From positions 819,001 through 883,000 of the forward strand of contig CP119325.1 of assembly GCA_029202525.1 (NCBI GenBank): 64,000 bases of DNA, given 5' to 3'. Below, one piece after another: positions 33,023-41,581 of this stretch. Within the stretch, counting starts at the first letter, position 1. Every line of letters starts with the position of its first letter. The stretch is from Candidatus Pseudomonas phytovorans. GTDB taxonomy: Bacteria; Pseudomonadota; Gammaproteobacteria; Pseudomonadales; Pseudomonadaceae. Both the position numbers and the translations under genes were made by a program. The notes beneath the pieces were generated by a model that had not been told where the DNA came from, searched no databases, and saw nothing but the letters and a program-made list of their open reading frames with translations.

Positions 33023-34291
33023 ATGTCAGACCTGAAAACCGCCGCTCTCGAATACCACGCTCAACCTCGTCCGGGGAAACTGAGCGTCGAACTCTCCAAG
33101 CCCACTGCCACCGCCCGTGACCTCGCCCTGGCCTACAGCCCAGGTGTTGCTGAGCCCGTGCGTGAAATCGGCCGTGATCCAGAGCTGGCTTACAAATACA
33201 CCGGCAAAGGCAACCTGGTTGCGGTGATTTCCGATGGCACCGCCATCCTCGGTCTGGGTGACCTCGGCCCACTGGCTTCCAAGCCGGTCATGGAAGGCAA
33301 GGGTGTTCTGTTCAAGCGTTTCGCTGGTATTGATGTGTTCGACATCGAAGTCGAATCGGAAAGCCCGCAAGCGTTCATCGATACCGTTCGCCGCATCTCG
33401 ATCACCTTCGGTGGCATCAACCTTGAAGACATCAAGGCGCCTGAGTGCTTCGAAATCGAGCGCACCCTGATCGAACAGTGCGACATCCCGGTATTCCACG
33501 ATGACCAGCACGGTACCGCTATCGTGACTGCGGCCGGCATGATCAACGCCCTGGAAATCGCCGGCAAGAAGCTCGAAGAGGCCAAGATCGTCTGCCTGGG
33601 CGCCGGTGCTGCCGCCATCTCCTGCATGAAACTGCTGGTGAGCATGGGCGGCAAGGTCGAAAACATCTTCATGATCGACCGCAGCGGTGTGATCCACGCT
33701 GGCCGTGACGACCTGAACCAGTACAAGGCGCAGTTCGCCCACGCCACCGACAAGCGCACCCTGGCTGACGCACTCGACGGTGCCGACGTGTTCGTAGGCC
33801 TGTCCGGCCCGAACCTGCTGAGCGCAGAAGGCCTGAAGTCGATGGCGGCCAACCCGATCGTGTTCGCCTGCTCGAACCCGGATCCGGAAATCTCTCCAGA
33901 GCTGGCACACGCCACTCGCAGCGACGTGATCATGGCTACCGGTCGTTCCGACTACCCTAACCAGGTCAACAACGTACTGGGCTTCCCGTTCATCTTCCGC
34001 GGCGCCCTGGACGTTCGTGCCAAGCGTATCAACGAAGAAATGAAGATCGCCGCCGCTATCGCCCTGAAGGACCTGGCCAAGCTGCCAGTGCCGAAAGAAG
34101 TGTGCGAAGCCTACGGTGTCGAAGGCCTGGAGTTCGGTCGTGAGTACATCATTCCGAAGCCGCTGGACGCACGCCTGATCACTGTCGTTTCCGACGCTGT
34201 GGCCAAGGCCGCTATCGAGTCCGGTGTGGCTACCCTGCCGTATCCGAAGCATTACCCACTGAACAGCGTGGATGAAGTCTTCAACGGCTGA
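33023..34291 (+). CDS. maeB: Malic enzyme (NAD(P)-dependent, short MaeB type)
   Basis: This 422-residue enzyme decarboxylates malate to pyruvate. It has YSPGVAEPVREIGRDPELAY, the substrate stretch LGDLGPLASKPVMEGKGVLF, FHDDQHGTAIVTAAG, the dinucleotide motif LGAGAAAISCMKLLVSMG and FACSNPDPEISPELA. It lacks the C-terminal phosphotransacetylase-like domain of E. coli MaeB. The start MSDLKTAALEYH at 33023 is preferred; an in-frame ATG nine bases earlier is also possible. The 178 bases upstream contain TTGACA at 32932 but no clear -10. A strong terminator follows. Confidence 0.94.
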   Translation: MSDLKTAALEYHAQPRPGKLSVELSKPTATARDLALAYSPGVAEPVREIGRDPELAYKYTGKGNLVAVISDGTAILGLGDLGPLASKPVMEGKGVLFKRFAGIDVFDIEVESESPQAFIDTVRRISITFGGINLEDIKAPECFEIERTLIEQCDIPVFHDDQHGTAIVTAAGMINALEIAGKKLEEAKIVCLGAGAAAISCMKLLVSMGGKVENIFMIDRSGVIHAGRDDLNQYKAQFAHATDKRTLADALDGADVFVGLSGPNLLSAEGLKSMAANPIVFACSNPDPEISPELAHATRSDVIMATGRSDYPNQVNNVLGFPFIFRGALDVRAKRINEEMKIAAAIALKDLAKLPVPKEVCEAYGVEGLEFGREYIIPKPLDARLITVVSDAVAKAAIESGVATLPYPKHYPLNSVDEVFNG

Positions 34292-34310
34292 TTGCTGTTG
34301 TAGCGACATG

Positions 34311-34346
34311 AAAAAGCCCCGGCTCTTGTGAACCGGGGCTTTTTTT
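34311..34346 (+). terminator. Rho-independent terminator after maeB
   Basis: AAAAAGCCCCGG, a short CTCTTGTGAA loop, then CCGGGGCTTTTTT, starting 20 bases after the maeB stop. Confidence 0.93.
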
Positions 34347-34410
34347 GTGGGCGATGGGAATGTGTCAGGGCTACCAGGTGCTTGGCATGACATTTTTGGC
34401 GCCTATGAGA

Positions 34411-34658
34411 TCGAGCGCCGCCCGCGCGGCGCTTCGCGGGGCAAGCCCGCTCCCACATTTGTTGCAACGTGGCCATGTCTGTGGAAGCGGCGTTGTGAGC
34501 CTTGGAGCATGTCTTGAGGCAGATGGGGCGGCGGCAGCGCCATCCAGGAAAATGAATCAAGGCAACCTGTCAGGCAACCATGGCCTGACAGGTTCGGCTC
34601 GTTGCAACAAATGTGGGAGCGGGCTTGTCCCGCGAAGCGCCGCGCGGGCGGCGCTCGA
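34411..34658. repeat. 248-bp element with 59-bp terminal inverted repeats
   Basis: The arms at 34411-34469 and 34600-34658 are inverted copies with one mismatch in 59 positions. Each contains a REP-like core (GTGGGAGCGGGCTTG). The 130-base interior holds a second, perfect 11-bp palindrome, AACCTGTCAGG and CCTGACAGGTT (34564-34594), and no reading frame of note. It fills most of the gap between the maeB terminator and the end of mrcA. It may be a composite REP/BIME or a MITE-like element; no transposase is nearby. Confidence 0.8.
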
Positions 34659-34697
34659 TTTACGCGCCCACGCAAAACCCCAGTCAGGCACCCTGCA

Positions 34698-37151
34698 TCA
34701 GAACAGGTCCATCGGCGCTGCTTCATCGGCTGGCAGTGGGCTGCCCGGTGCTGCGCCATTGCCCAGTTCGTCCACCGAGGGCGGTGAATCCTCAGCCTTG
34801 AACAGCTCGAAGTAGGCATTCGGTGTGCTCGGCGATGCCGCACGGCCACTGACCGGGTCGACGCGCAAGCTGAGGATGCCTTCCGGTTCTGCCGGTGCGT
34901 GATTCGGTTTGTCCTTGAGCGCCGCGCCCATGAAGCTCATCCAGATCGGCAGCGCCGCCGTACCGCCATACTCGCGGCGGCCGAGGGTTTCCGGTTGGTC
35001 GAAGCCGACCCACACGGTGGTCACGTAGTCGGCGTTGTAGCCAGAGAACCAGGCGTCCTTGGATTCGTTGGTGGTGCCCGTCTTGCCCGCAAGGTCGGTG
35101 CGGCCCAGGGCTAGCGCCCGGCGGCCGGTCCCGCGCTTGATCACGTCCTGCAGCATGCTGGTGAGGATGTAGGTGGTACGCCCGTCGACGATTTGTTCGG
35201 CCACTGCCGGCGCTTGCGGTGCAGCGGCCGCCGGGTTGAAGGCGGAAGGTGCTTCCCCTGGCATGGCTGCGGTGCTGATCGGCTGTTCGGGTGCCGCCAG
35301 GCCAGCCTGGTCCTCGGCACCTTGAGGCACGCGGGCCGGGTTGGCGGTGAACAGCGTTTCGCCGCTACGGCTTTCGATACGGTCGATCAGGTATGGGGTG
35401 ATCTTGTAGCCGCCGTTGGCAAAGGTGCTCCAGCCGGTGGCGATTTCCATCGGGGTCAAGGTCGCGGTGCCCAGCGCCAGCGACAGGTTGCGCGGCAGGT
35501 CCTGCTTGTTGAAACCGAACTTGGCGATGTAGTCGATGGTGCGGTCTACACCCATGGCCTGCAACAACCGGATCGAAACCAGGTTGCGCGACTTGTACAG
35601 CGCTTCGCGCATACGGATCGGGCCGAGGAAGGTGTTGGTGTCGTTCTTCGGTCGCCACACTTTGTCGACGGATTCGTCGACGAACACGATCGGTGCATCG
35701 TTGACCAGGGTTGATGCGGTATAGCCGCTGTCCAGTGCGGCGCTGTAGATGAACGGTTTGAAGCTCGAACCTGGCTGGCGCTTGGCCTGCATGGCGCGGT
35801 TGTAGTTGCTCTGCTCGAACGAGAAACCGCCAACCAGCGCACGAATGGCGCCGTTGTAAGGGTCGAGGGTGACCAGGGCACTTTGCGCACCAGGTACCTG
35901 GCTGAACTTGAACTTGCCGTCTTCCAGACGCTGCAGGCGCACCAGGTCACCGACCTGTGCCACATCGGCAGGCGACTGTGGCGCACGGCCCTGGGCGTTA
36001 TTGTTGATGAACGGGCGTGCCCACTTCATGGTGTCCCAGGCAACTTCGGCTTGCTGGCCGTCTCGGGTCAGCACCTGAAGGCCGGTTTTATCGACGTGAG
36101 TGACGATTGCTGGCTCCAGGCCACCAAGGATGCGCTGTTTGCCCAGTTCCTGCTGCCAGGCGGCCTGGGTGCGGCCCGGGAAGCGTGCTTCGGGGCCACG
36201 GTAGCCGTGGCGTTCGTCGTAATCGGACAGGCCTTTGAGAATGGCGTTGTTGGCCATTTCCTGCATGTCGCTGGGCACCGTGGTGGTAACGCGGAAGCCT
36301 TCGGTGTAGGCCTCGCTGCCGTAGCGGCCGACCATTTCGGCGCGGGCCATTTCGGCGATGTAAGGCGCATTCACCTCAGGTGTCGGCACGTGGTAGCTGG
36401 CATTTAGCGGTTCGGCCAGGGCAGCCTGGTAGCTGGCCTGGTCGATCTTGCCCAGCTTGTACATGCGGCCCAGAATCCAGTCGCGGCGCTCCTTGGCACG
36501 CACCGCGTTGGCCAGCGGGTTGAAGCGTGACGGTGCCTTGGGCAGGCCGGCGATCATCGCCATCTGCGCCAGGCTCACGTCGCGGATCGATTTGCCGTAG
36601 TACACCTGCGCGGCGGCGTCGATGCCGTAGGCGCGGTTGCCCAGGTAGATCTTGTTGACGTAGAGCTCAAGGATTTCGTCCTTGGTCAATTCACGCTCGA
36701 TCTGCAGGGCCAGCAGGATCTCGTTGATCTTGCGCGAGAAGCTGCGTTCGCTGGTGAGGAAGAAGTTCTTCGCCACCTGCATGGTGATGGTGCTGCCGCC
36801 GGTCTGGATATGCCCGGTTTTCACCAACTGGGTCGCTGCGCGCATCAGGCTGCTGGGGTCGACACCGTAGTGGTTGAGGAAATTGTCGTCCTCTGCTGAC
36901 AGAAGTGCCTGAATGAACTGTGGCGGAATTTCCGCGAAGCGGATCGGCGAGCGACGCATTTCGCCGAATTCGGCAATCAGCTTACCGTCGCTGCTGTACA
37001 CCCTGAGGGGGATCTGCAACTGGATGCTTCTGAGGGACTCGACCGAGGGCAGGCTGGGACTAAGATACAGAAACGCACCGCTCACACCGAGTACGAGCGC
37101 GCAGATGACTGCGACGGAAGACCACCAGAAGAACTTCAGCAGACGTATCAA
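34698..37151 (-). CDS. mrcA: Class A penicillin-binding protein 1A
   Basis: This 817-residue bifunctional peptidoglycan synthase (also called PonA) has one N-terminal membrane helix (FFWWSSVAVICALVLGVSGA), a GT51 domain with the catalytic Glu in LLSAEDDNFLNHYGVD and GGSTITMQVAKNFFL, and an OB-like insert of the PBP1A type. The transpeptidase domain has SxxK in PGSSFKPFIYSA, SxN in SRNLVS and the KTG motif GKTGTTNESKDAW. Length is close to P. aeruginosa PBP1A. It is divergent from the pilM operon, as in many gammaproteobacteria. Confidence 0.96.
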   Translation of the reverse strand: MIRLLKFFWWSSVAVICALVLGVSGAFLYLSPSLPSVESLRSIQLQIPLRVYSSDGKLIAEFGEMRRSPIRFAEIPPQFIQALLSAEDDNFLNHYGVDPSSLMRAATQLVKTGHIQTGGSTITMQVAKNFFLTSERSFSRKINEILLALQIERELTKDEILELYVNKIYLGNRAYGIDAAAQVYYGKSIRDVSLAQMAMIAGLPKAPSRFNPLANAVRAKERRDWILGRMYKLGKIDQASYQAALAEPLNASYHVPTPEVNAPYIAEMARAEMVGRYGSEAYTEGFRVTTTVPSDMQEMANNAILKGLSDYDERHGYRGPEARFPGRTQAAWQQELGKQRILGGLEPAIVTHVDKTGLQVLTRDGQQAEVAWDTMKWARPFINNNAQGRAPQSPADVAQVGDLVRLQRLEDGKFKFSQVPGAQSALVTLDPYNGAIRALVGGFSFEQSNYNRAMQAKRQPGSSFKPFIYSAALDSGYTASTLVNDAPIVFVDESVDKVWRPKNDTNTFLGPIRMREALYKSRNLVSIRLLQAMGVDRTIDYIAKFGFNKQDLPRNLSLALGTATLTPMEIATGWSTFANGGYKITPYLIDRIESRSGETLFTANPARVPQGAEDQAGLAAPEQPISTAAMPGEAPSAFNPAAAAPQAPAVAEQIVDGRTTYILTSMLQDVIKRGTGRRALALGRTDLAGKTGTTNESKDAWFSGYNADYVTTVWVGFDQPETLGRREYGGTAALPIWMSFMGAALKDKPNHAPAEPEGILSLRVDPVSGRAASPSTPNAYFELFKAEDSPPSVDELGNGAAPGSPLPADEAAPMDLF

Positions 37152-37342
37152 GGCTTTTCGGTGTCCAGGTTGGGAGTGGGTTGCACGCAGGTCCGGCGGA
37201 GCAGAAAACGCTGGGCATTATAAGCATTTTTTCGCCTCTCCGGGTTACCGGCCAGGCTGCCCGTCGCCCCGATGGGCAGGCCGGGCCTAGTGTTGACGCG
37301 GGTTTGCGACAGGCCGCTGCACCAGGCAGCAAGGAAGCCGCG

Positions 37343-38224
37343 ATGTTAGGACGCTTCGGCAAGGATGCCAGTTCACTCGTGGGGGTGGAAATTGCCCCTG
37401 ACGCTGTTCGTGTTGTGCAACTTCAGCGGCGTGGCAGGCGCTGCCAGGTAGTTGCGTCGGCACAAGAGCCATTTGAATCCGCAGCTGGCAAGGCTTGGGT
37501 TGAGGAGCCCGCTGCGGTGGTGGCCGCCTTGCGCCGTGCCTACCTGCGCAGCGGCCTCAGGCAGCCTCGGGTAGCGTTGGCGTTGCCGGCCAGCCAGGTG
37601 ATCTGCAAGCGCTGTCATTTGCCAGTGGAGCTGGTCGGGGCAGAATTGGAGGCGCAGTTGCTGGCCGATGCCGAGCGGATGTTTCCGTTTCCGTTGGAGG
37701 ACCTGGCCCTGGACTTTCAGGTCTTGGGGGCCTCCAGCATGCAACCGGGGTGCGCTGAGGTGCTGGTGGCCGCGTGTCGGCACAGTGCGTTGGCGTCGCT
37801 TGATGCCATCGTTGGGGAGGCCGGGTTGCAACTTGAGGCCATCGAGGTCGACATCATTGCCTTGTGCCGAATGTTGCCCCAGGGCTGCCTCGAAGGTTCG
37901 GCATTACTGCGTGTCGAGGCGCACAGCGCAGTGCTTTATGACTGGCATCCCGGGCGGCCTTACCAGCGTCGTGAACTGCAAACGCAGGGGCTGAAGGGCA
38001 TGGAGCAGTTGCCGGAACGCCTGCACGCACTGCTTGCCGAGGAGCATTTGCCAGCGGGCCTGTGGATTGCCAGTGGCTCATCGGTGGAGCCGAGCTGGTT
38101 GCAAAACCTTGGCCGCCTGCTGAATACCCCGTGCAGGCATTTGCCTGGTTTGAAGGGGCTGGAGCACGTTGATGCCACGATGATCCTGGCGTGCGCGTTG
38201 GCCCTTGGAGGGTTGCGCCCATGA
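37343..38224 (+). CDS. pilM: Type IV pilus/competence assembly protein PilM (ComA/HofM-like)
   Basis: This 293-residue cytoplasmic actin-like protein docks the short PilN tail. It opens with FGKDASSLVGVEIAPDAVRV and has a VAVALPASQVICKRCHLP-type phosphate loop, EAEL-like QLLADAERMFPFPLEDLALD, and EAIEVDIIALCRML. It is about 60 residues shorter than P. aeruginosa PilM (354) and nearer to HofM and ComA in size. AAGGAA lies 6 bases before the ATG at 37343. Upstream in-frame codons reach into the mrcA promoter region. The pilN start overlaps the stop (ATGA). Confidence 0.85.
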   Translation: MLGRFGKDASSLVGVEIAPDAVRVVQLQRRGRRCQVVASAQEPFESAAGKAWVEEPAAVVAALRRAYLRSGLRQPRVALALPASQVICKRCHLPVELVGAELEAQLLADAERMFPFPLEDLALDFQVLGASSMQPGCAEVLVAACRHSALASLDAIVGEAGLQLEAIEVDIIALCRMLPQGCLEGSALLRVEAHSAVLYDWHPGRPYQRRELQTQGLKGMEQLPERLHALLAEEHLPAGLWIASGSSVEPSWLQNLGRLLNTPCRHLPGLKGLEHVDATMILACALALGGLRP

Positions 38225-38757
38225 TGCGGCTTAACCTGTTGCCCTGGCGTGAACGGCAGCGCGAAGCGGCGGTTCGGCGCTTTCGCGTCCAGCTGATTGC
38301 TGGCGCACTTCTAGCGCTGTGCGCCGTGACGCTGGTCGACCAGCTAGCCCGCCAGCGCGGGCAGCAGGAGGCGCTGGCCAACACCCGGCAACAGGCCAAC
38401 CTTGAGGTGCTGGCCGAACAACTGCAGCCGCTGGCTGATGTGCGCGCGAAGCATGACGTACTCATGGCCCGTTTGGCTGCGCTGGAGGGCTTGCGGGCCC
38501 AGCAAGGTGTGCTGGGTGATGTGTTCGCCGATCTTGAGGTGGCACTGCCGGTTGGGGTTCAGCTTCTTGACCTCAGCCTGGAAAACGGCCACCTGCAGAT
38601 GACCGGGTTGGCTACGTCCGGCGCCGAGGTTGCGCAGTTCATGCGCGATCTGGATCGGTCTGGTGTTTTGCTCGATCTGGCGCTCAAGCGCGTCAGGAGC
38701 ATGCCGGGCGGTGATGAATTTTTGCTGGTTGCGCGCGTTTCGGCGTTCTGGTCATGA
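38221..38757 (+). CDS. pilN: Type IV pilus alignment protein PilN
   Basis: This 178-residue inner-membrane protein begins MMRLNLLPWRERQREAAVRR; NLLPWRE is the conserved tail that binds PilM. One membrane helix follows (LIAGALLALCAVTLVDQLA), then a coiled coil and a small periplasmic ferredoxin-like domain (VALPVGVQLLDLSLENGHLQ). The starts ATG at 38221 or 38224 are both possible; the first overlaps pilM by 4 bases. The stop overlaps the next gene in the same way. Confidence 0.9.
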   Translation: MMRLNLLPWRERQREAAVRRFRVQLIAGALLALCAVTLVDQLARQRGQQEALANTRQQANLEVLAEQLQPLADVRAKHDVLMARLAALEGLRAQQGVLGDVFADLEVALPVGVQLLDLSLENGHLQMTGLATSGAEVAQFMRDLDRSGVLLDLALKRVRSMPGGDEFLLVARVSAFWS

Positions 38758-39770
38758 GCGCAGCTCCGATCCTTGCCTGGTTGGCGGTAGCCGGGCGTTC
38801 CAGAAACATTCGGCGTATCGCGCCATTGCTGGTCGCTGGGCTGGTGTTCGGCCTGGGATGCGCGTTTCGCCTGCCAGCAGGGCTACAACAGCAGGCGCAA
38901 GAAGCGGCCAGGCAGGCCGCGCTGAGCGAGCAGCAGGCAGCCAGTGCGACACAACTGGTCGAGCTGGAGCGCCTGCAGGCCTCTGTGGATTCTGCCGAGC
39001 GGCGGTTGCTGGGAGCTCACTGGTACTTGGCCGCCGGGGAGCGCATGAGCGATTTGCTTGACCGCCTGGCGGCTTCGGGGCATGCGCATGGCTTGCTGGT
39101 CGAGCGGTTTGATGTGAAGGAGGCCGAGCAACAGGCCGGCCATTGGGAAATTCCGCTGCAGGTGCAGGTGGTGGGGCGTTACAGGGACGTGCGTCAGTGG
39201 CTGGGCGACTGGCTGGGGCAGGCACGCCTGTTGCGCAGCGGTGACATGAAACTGACCGCAGTCGAGGGGCAACCTGGGCTTTTGCGTCTGCAACTGCGAG
39301 TCGATGCCTTCCAGGCCTCAGCGCCCATACCGGCACCTGACGTGCTTGCGCGGATGCCGGCCAAGGCCGCGACGCCAGCGCCGGTGGTCGATCCCTTCGC
39401 CCCTGGCGCGTTGCGAATGGCTGGCTCCGGGCTGGCAAGCGTGCCGCTGGCACAGATGGAAATGGTCGGCAGTCTGTCGCGAGGGGCGGCGCATGAGGCG
39501 CTGCTGATGGCGGCTGGCAGGCTCTACCGCGTGCGGACAGGTGAGCGGTTGGGGCGCAACCGCGGTGTGGTGGCGCGGATCGATCCAGGCCAGGTCGAAG
39601 TGCGAGAACGGCTATTCATGGCGGGGGTGTGGCACGAGCGCACGGCGTTCATCACCCTTGCAAAACGCCTGGGCAAGGAGGCCCGGAACCAGAATGAAGA
39701 ACGTGATGAAATGGGTGTTGGCAGCGCTGCTGCCGATTCCGCTGGCGTCGGCGATGTCTTATCAGGGTGA
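38754..39770 (+). CDS. Fused PilO-PilP pilus alignment protein
   Basis: This protein has 338 residues. Residues about 1-185 look like PilO/ComC: a membrane helix (IRRIAPLLVAGLVFGLGCAF), a Gln/Ala-rich coiled coil and a periplasmic domain with HWEIPLQVQVVGRYRDVRQW. After a Pro/Ala linker, residues about 210-310 look like PilP/ComD: VVDPFAPG, LAQMEMVGSLSRGAAHEALL, YRVRTGERLGRNRGVVARID and GVWHERTAFITLAK. Separate PilP is normally a lipoprotein; here its signal and lipid anchor are replaced by the PilO part. The last 26 residues are coded in the 77-base overlap with pilQ and look like an accidental extension. Overlaps pilN by 4 bases. Confidence 0.85.
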   Translation: MSAAPILAWLAVAGRSRNIRRIAPLLVAGLVFGLGCAFRLPAGLQQQAQEAARQAALSEQQAASATQLVELERLQASVDSAERRLLGAHWYLAAGERMSDLLDRLAASGHAHGLLVERFDVKEAEQQAGHWEIPLQVQVVGRYRDVRQWLGDWLGQARLLRSGDMKLTAVEGQPGLLRLQLRVDAFQASAPIPAPDVLARMPAKAATPAPVVDPFAPGALRMAGSGLASVPLAQMEMVGSLSRGAAHEALLMAAGRLYRVRTGERLGRNRGVVARIDPGQVEVRERLFMAGVWHERTAFITLAKRLGKEARNQNEERDEMGVGSAAADSAGVGDVLSG

Positions 39771-40962
39771 GCCCCTGTCGTTGAACTTTCAGGATGTGGA
39801 AGTGCGCTCGGTGCTGCAGGTGCTGGCCGATTATGCGGGGGTCAACCTGGTCGCCAGCGATGATGTGCAGGGCAGCGTGACCTTGCGCTTGCAAGACGTG
39901 CCCTGGGATCAGGCCCTTGATCTGGTGCTGCGCAGCAAAGGTCTGGCCCGGCGCCAGGAGGGCAATGTGCTGCTGGTGGTGCCTGCGGCAGCGTTTGTCC
40001 CACAGCCGCTCAATGCCCAGGTGGGCCTGTTGCCGGATGCACAGATGCAGCCGTTGCACCGTGAACTGATACCGATCCACCATGCCGACGCCGCCGGGCT
40101 GGTTGAGCTGTTGCTCACCAGTCTGGCGGATGACGGCCCCCTCACGGCTCGTGGCAGCCTGGGTGTCGATGAGCGCACCAATACACTGGTGGCGCACCAG
40201 CCCGCCGATCGCCTGGCCGATTTGCGGCAACTGGTTGCCCAGTTGGATGTGCCGGTGCGCCAGGTGGCGATCGAGGCACGTATCGTCGAGGCCAACGTCG
40301 ACTACGAAAAAAGCCTGGGGGTACGCTGGGGTGGGCCGCTGTACGGTGAAAACCTGCGGCCGGGCAAGGAACTGTTCATCGACCTCGGCGTGGAGCGGGC
40401 GGGCAGCAGCGTCGGTCTGGGCCTGTTGCGCGGTGACGTGTTGCTCGACCTGGAGCTCAGCGCGATGGAAAAAAGCGGCAACGGCGAGATCATCTCGCAG
40501 CCCAAGGTGGTCACGGCCGACAAGGAAACGGCCAGGATCCTCAAAGGCACCGAGGTGCCCTACCAGGAGACCAGCCAGAGCGGCGCCACCTCGGTGGCCT
40601 TCCGCGAAGCCTCGTTGTCGCTGGAGGTGACCCCGCAGATTACACCGGACAACAAAGTGATCATGGCTGTCAGGGTGACCAAGGACGAGCCGGATTACGT
40701 CAATGCCCTGAACAACGTACCGCCAATCCGCAAGAACGAGGTCAATGCCAAGGTGCGCGTGGCGGATGGCGAAACGATCGTGATCGGTGGCGTGTACTCG
40801 ACTTCGCAAAACAATGTGGTCGACAAGGTGCCATTTTTAGGCGATCTGCCGTATGTTGGGCGGCTGTTTCGACGCGATGCATTACAAGAGAAAAAATCCG
40901 AGCTGCTGGTCTTCCTGACTCCGCGTATCATGAGTGACCAGGCGATTGCTGTGAGTCGTTGA
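39694..40962 (+). CDS. pilQ: Short PilQ/HofQ-type outer-membrane secretin
   Basis: This 422-residue secretin has a signal peptide (MKNVMKWVLAALLPIPLASA), an STN/N0-like domain (PLSLNFQDVEVRSVLQVLAD), one N1 domain (AGLVELLLTSLADDGPLTAR) and a full secretin domain (VAIEARIVEANVDYEKSLGV to VPFLGDLPYVGRLFRRD, with EKKSELLVFLTPRIM). P. aeruginosa PilQ has about 710 residues because of N-terminal AMIN domains, which are missing here; E. coli HofQ (412) and Haemophilus ComE are the same size as this one. AAGGAGG lies 12 bases before the ATG, inside the preceding gene. Confidence 0.9.
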   Translation: MKNVMKWVLAALLPIPLASAMSYQGEPLSLNFQDVEVRSVLQVLADYAGVNLVASDDVQGSVTLRLQDVPWDQALDLVLRSKGLARRQEGNVLLVVPAAAFVPQPLNAQVGLLPDAQMQPLHRELIPIHHADAAGLVELLLTSLADDGPLTARGSLGVDERTNTLVAHQPADRLADLRQLVAQLDVPVRQVAIEARIVEANVDYEKSLGVRWGGPLYGENLRPGKELFIDLGVERAGSSVGLGLLRGDVLLDLELSAMEKSGNGEIISQPKVVTADKETARILKGTEVPYQETSQSGATSVAFREASLSLEVTPQITPDNKVIMAVRVTKDEPDYVNALNNVPPIRKNEVNAKVRVADGETIVIGGVYSTSQNNVVDKVPFLGDLPYVGRLFRRDALQEKKSELLVFLTPRIMSDQAIAVSR

Positions 40963-40966
40963 TTCT

Positions 40967-41485
40967 GTGCGAAATTTGATACTTGTGGGGCCCATGGGCG
41001 CTGGTAAAAGCACCATCGGACGCCTATTGGCCAAAGAGCTGCGCCTGCTGTTCAAGGATTCCGACAAGGAAATCGAACTGCGATGCGGCGCCAACATCCC
41101 GTGGATTTTCGACAAGGAAGGCGAGCCGGGTTTCCGTGAGCGCGAGCAGGCGATGATCGCGGAACTGTGCGAACTTGACGGCGTGGTCCTGGCGACCGGC
41201 GGTGGCGCGGTGATGCGCGAAGCCAATCGCCTGGCATTGCGCCGGGGTGGCCGGGTTATCTACCTGCATGCTTCGGTAGAACAGCAGGTTGGCCGAACCG
41301 CACGTGATCGCAATCGCCCGCTGCTGCGCACCGCCAACCCCGAGGCGACCCTGCGCGCCCTGCTGGAAGCCCGCGACCCGCTCTACCGCGAGATCGCCGA
41401 CGTTGTGGTGGAAACCGACGAACGGCCGCCACGCATGGTTGTGATCGATATTCTCGAACGCTTGCAGCAGTTGCCGCCCCGTTAA
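40967..41485 (+). CDS. aroK: Shikimate kinase
   Basis: This 172-residue kinase phosphorylates shikimate in aromatic amino acid synthesis. It has Walker A GPMGAGKSTIGRLLA (residues about 8-16), the shikimate-binding DSDKEIELRCG, EPGFREREQAM, and the LATGGGAVM loop with the lid RDRNRPLLR. The start is GTG at 40967, 4 bases after the pilQ stop. The order pilQ-aroK-aroB-damX matches hofQ-aroK-aroB-damX in E. coli. Confidence 0.96.
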   Translation: MRNLILVGPMGAGKSTIGRLLAKELRLLFKDSDKEIELRCGANIPWIFDKEGEPGFREREQAMIAELCELDGVVLATGGGAVMREANRLALRRGGRVIYLHASVEQQVGRTARDRNRPLLRTANPEATLRALLEARDPLYREIADVVVETDERPPRMVVIDILERLQQLPPR

Positions 41486-41581
41486 CCCGGGACTATTCTC
41501 GGCCACCAGCGCCGAGGCGAGGTTCAACGTTAGCGCGTGGTTGCCCGAACGGCGCCGCGCCCAAGTACATTGTGGGGATAC

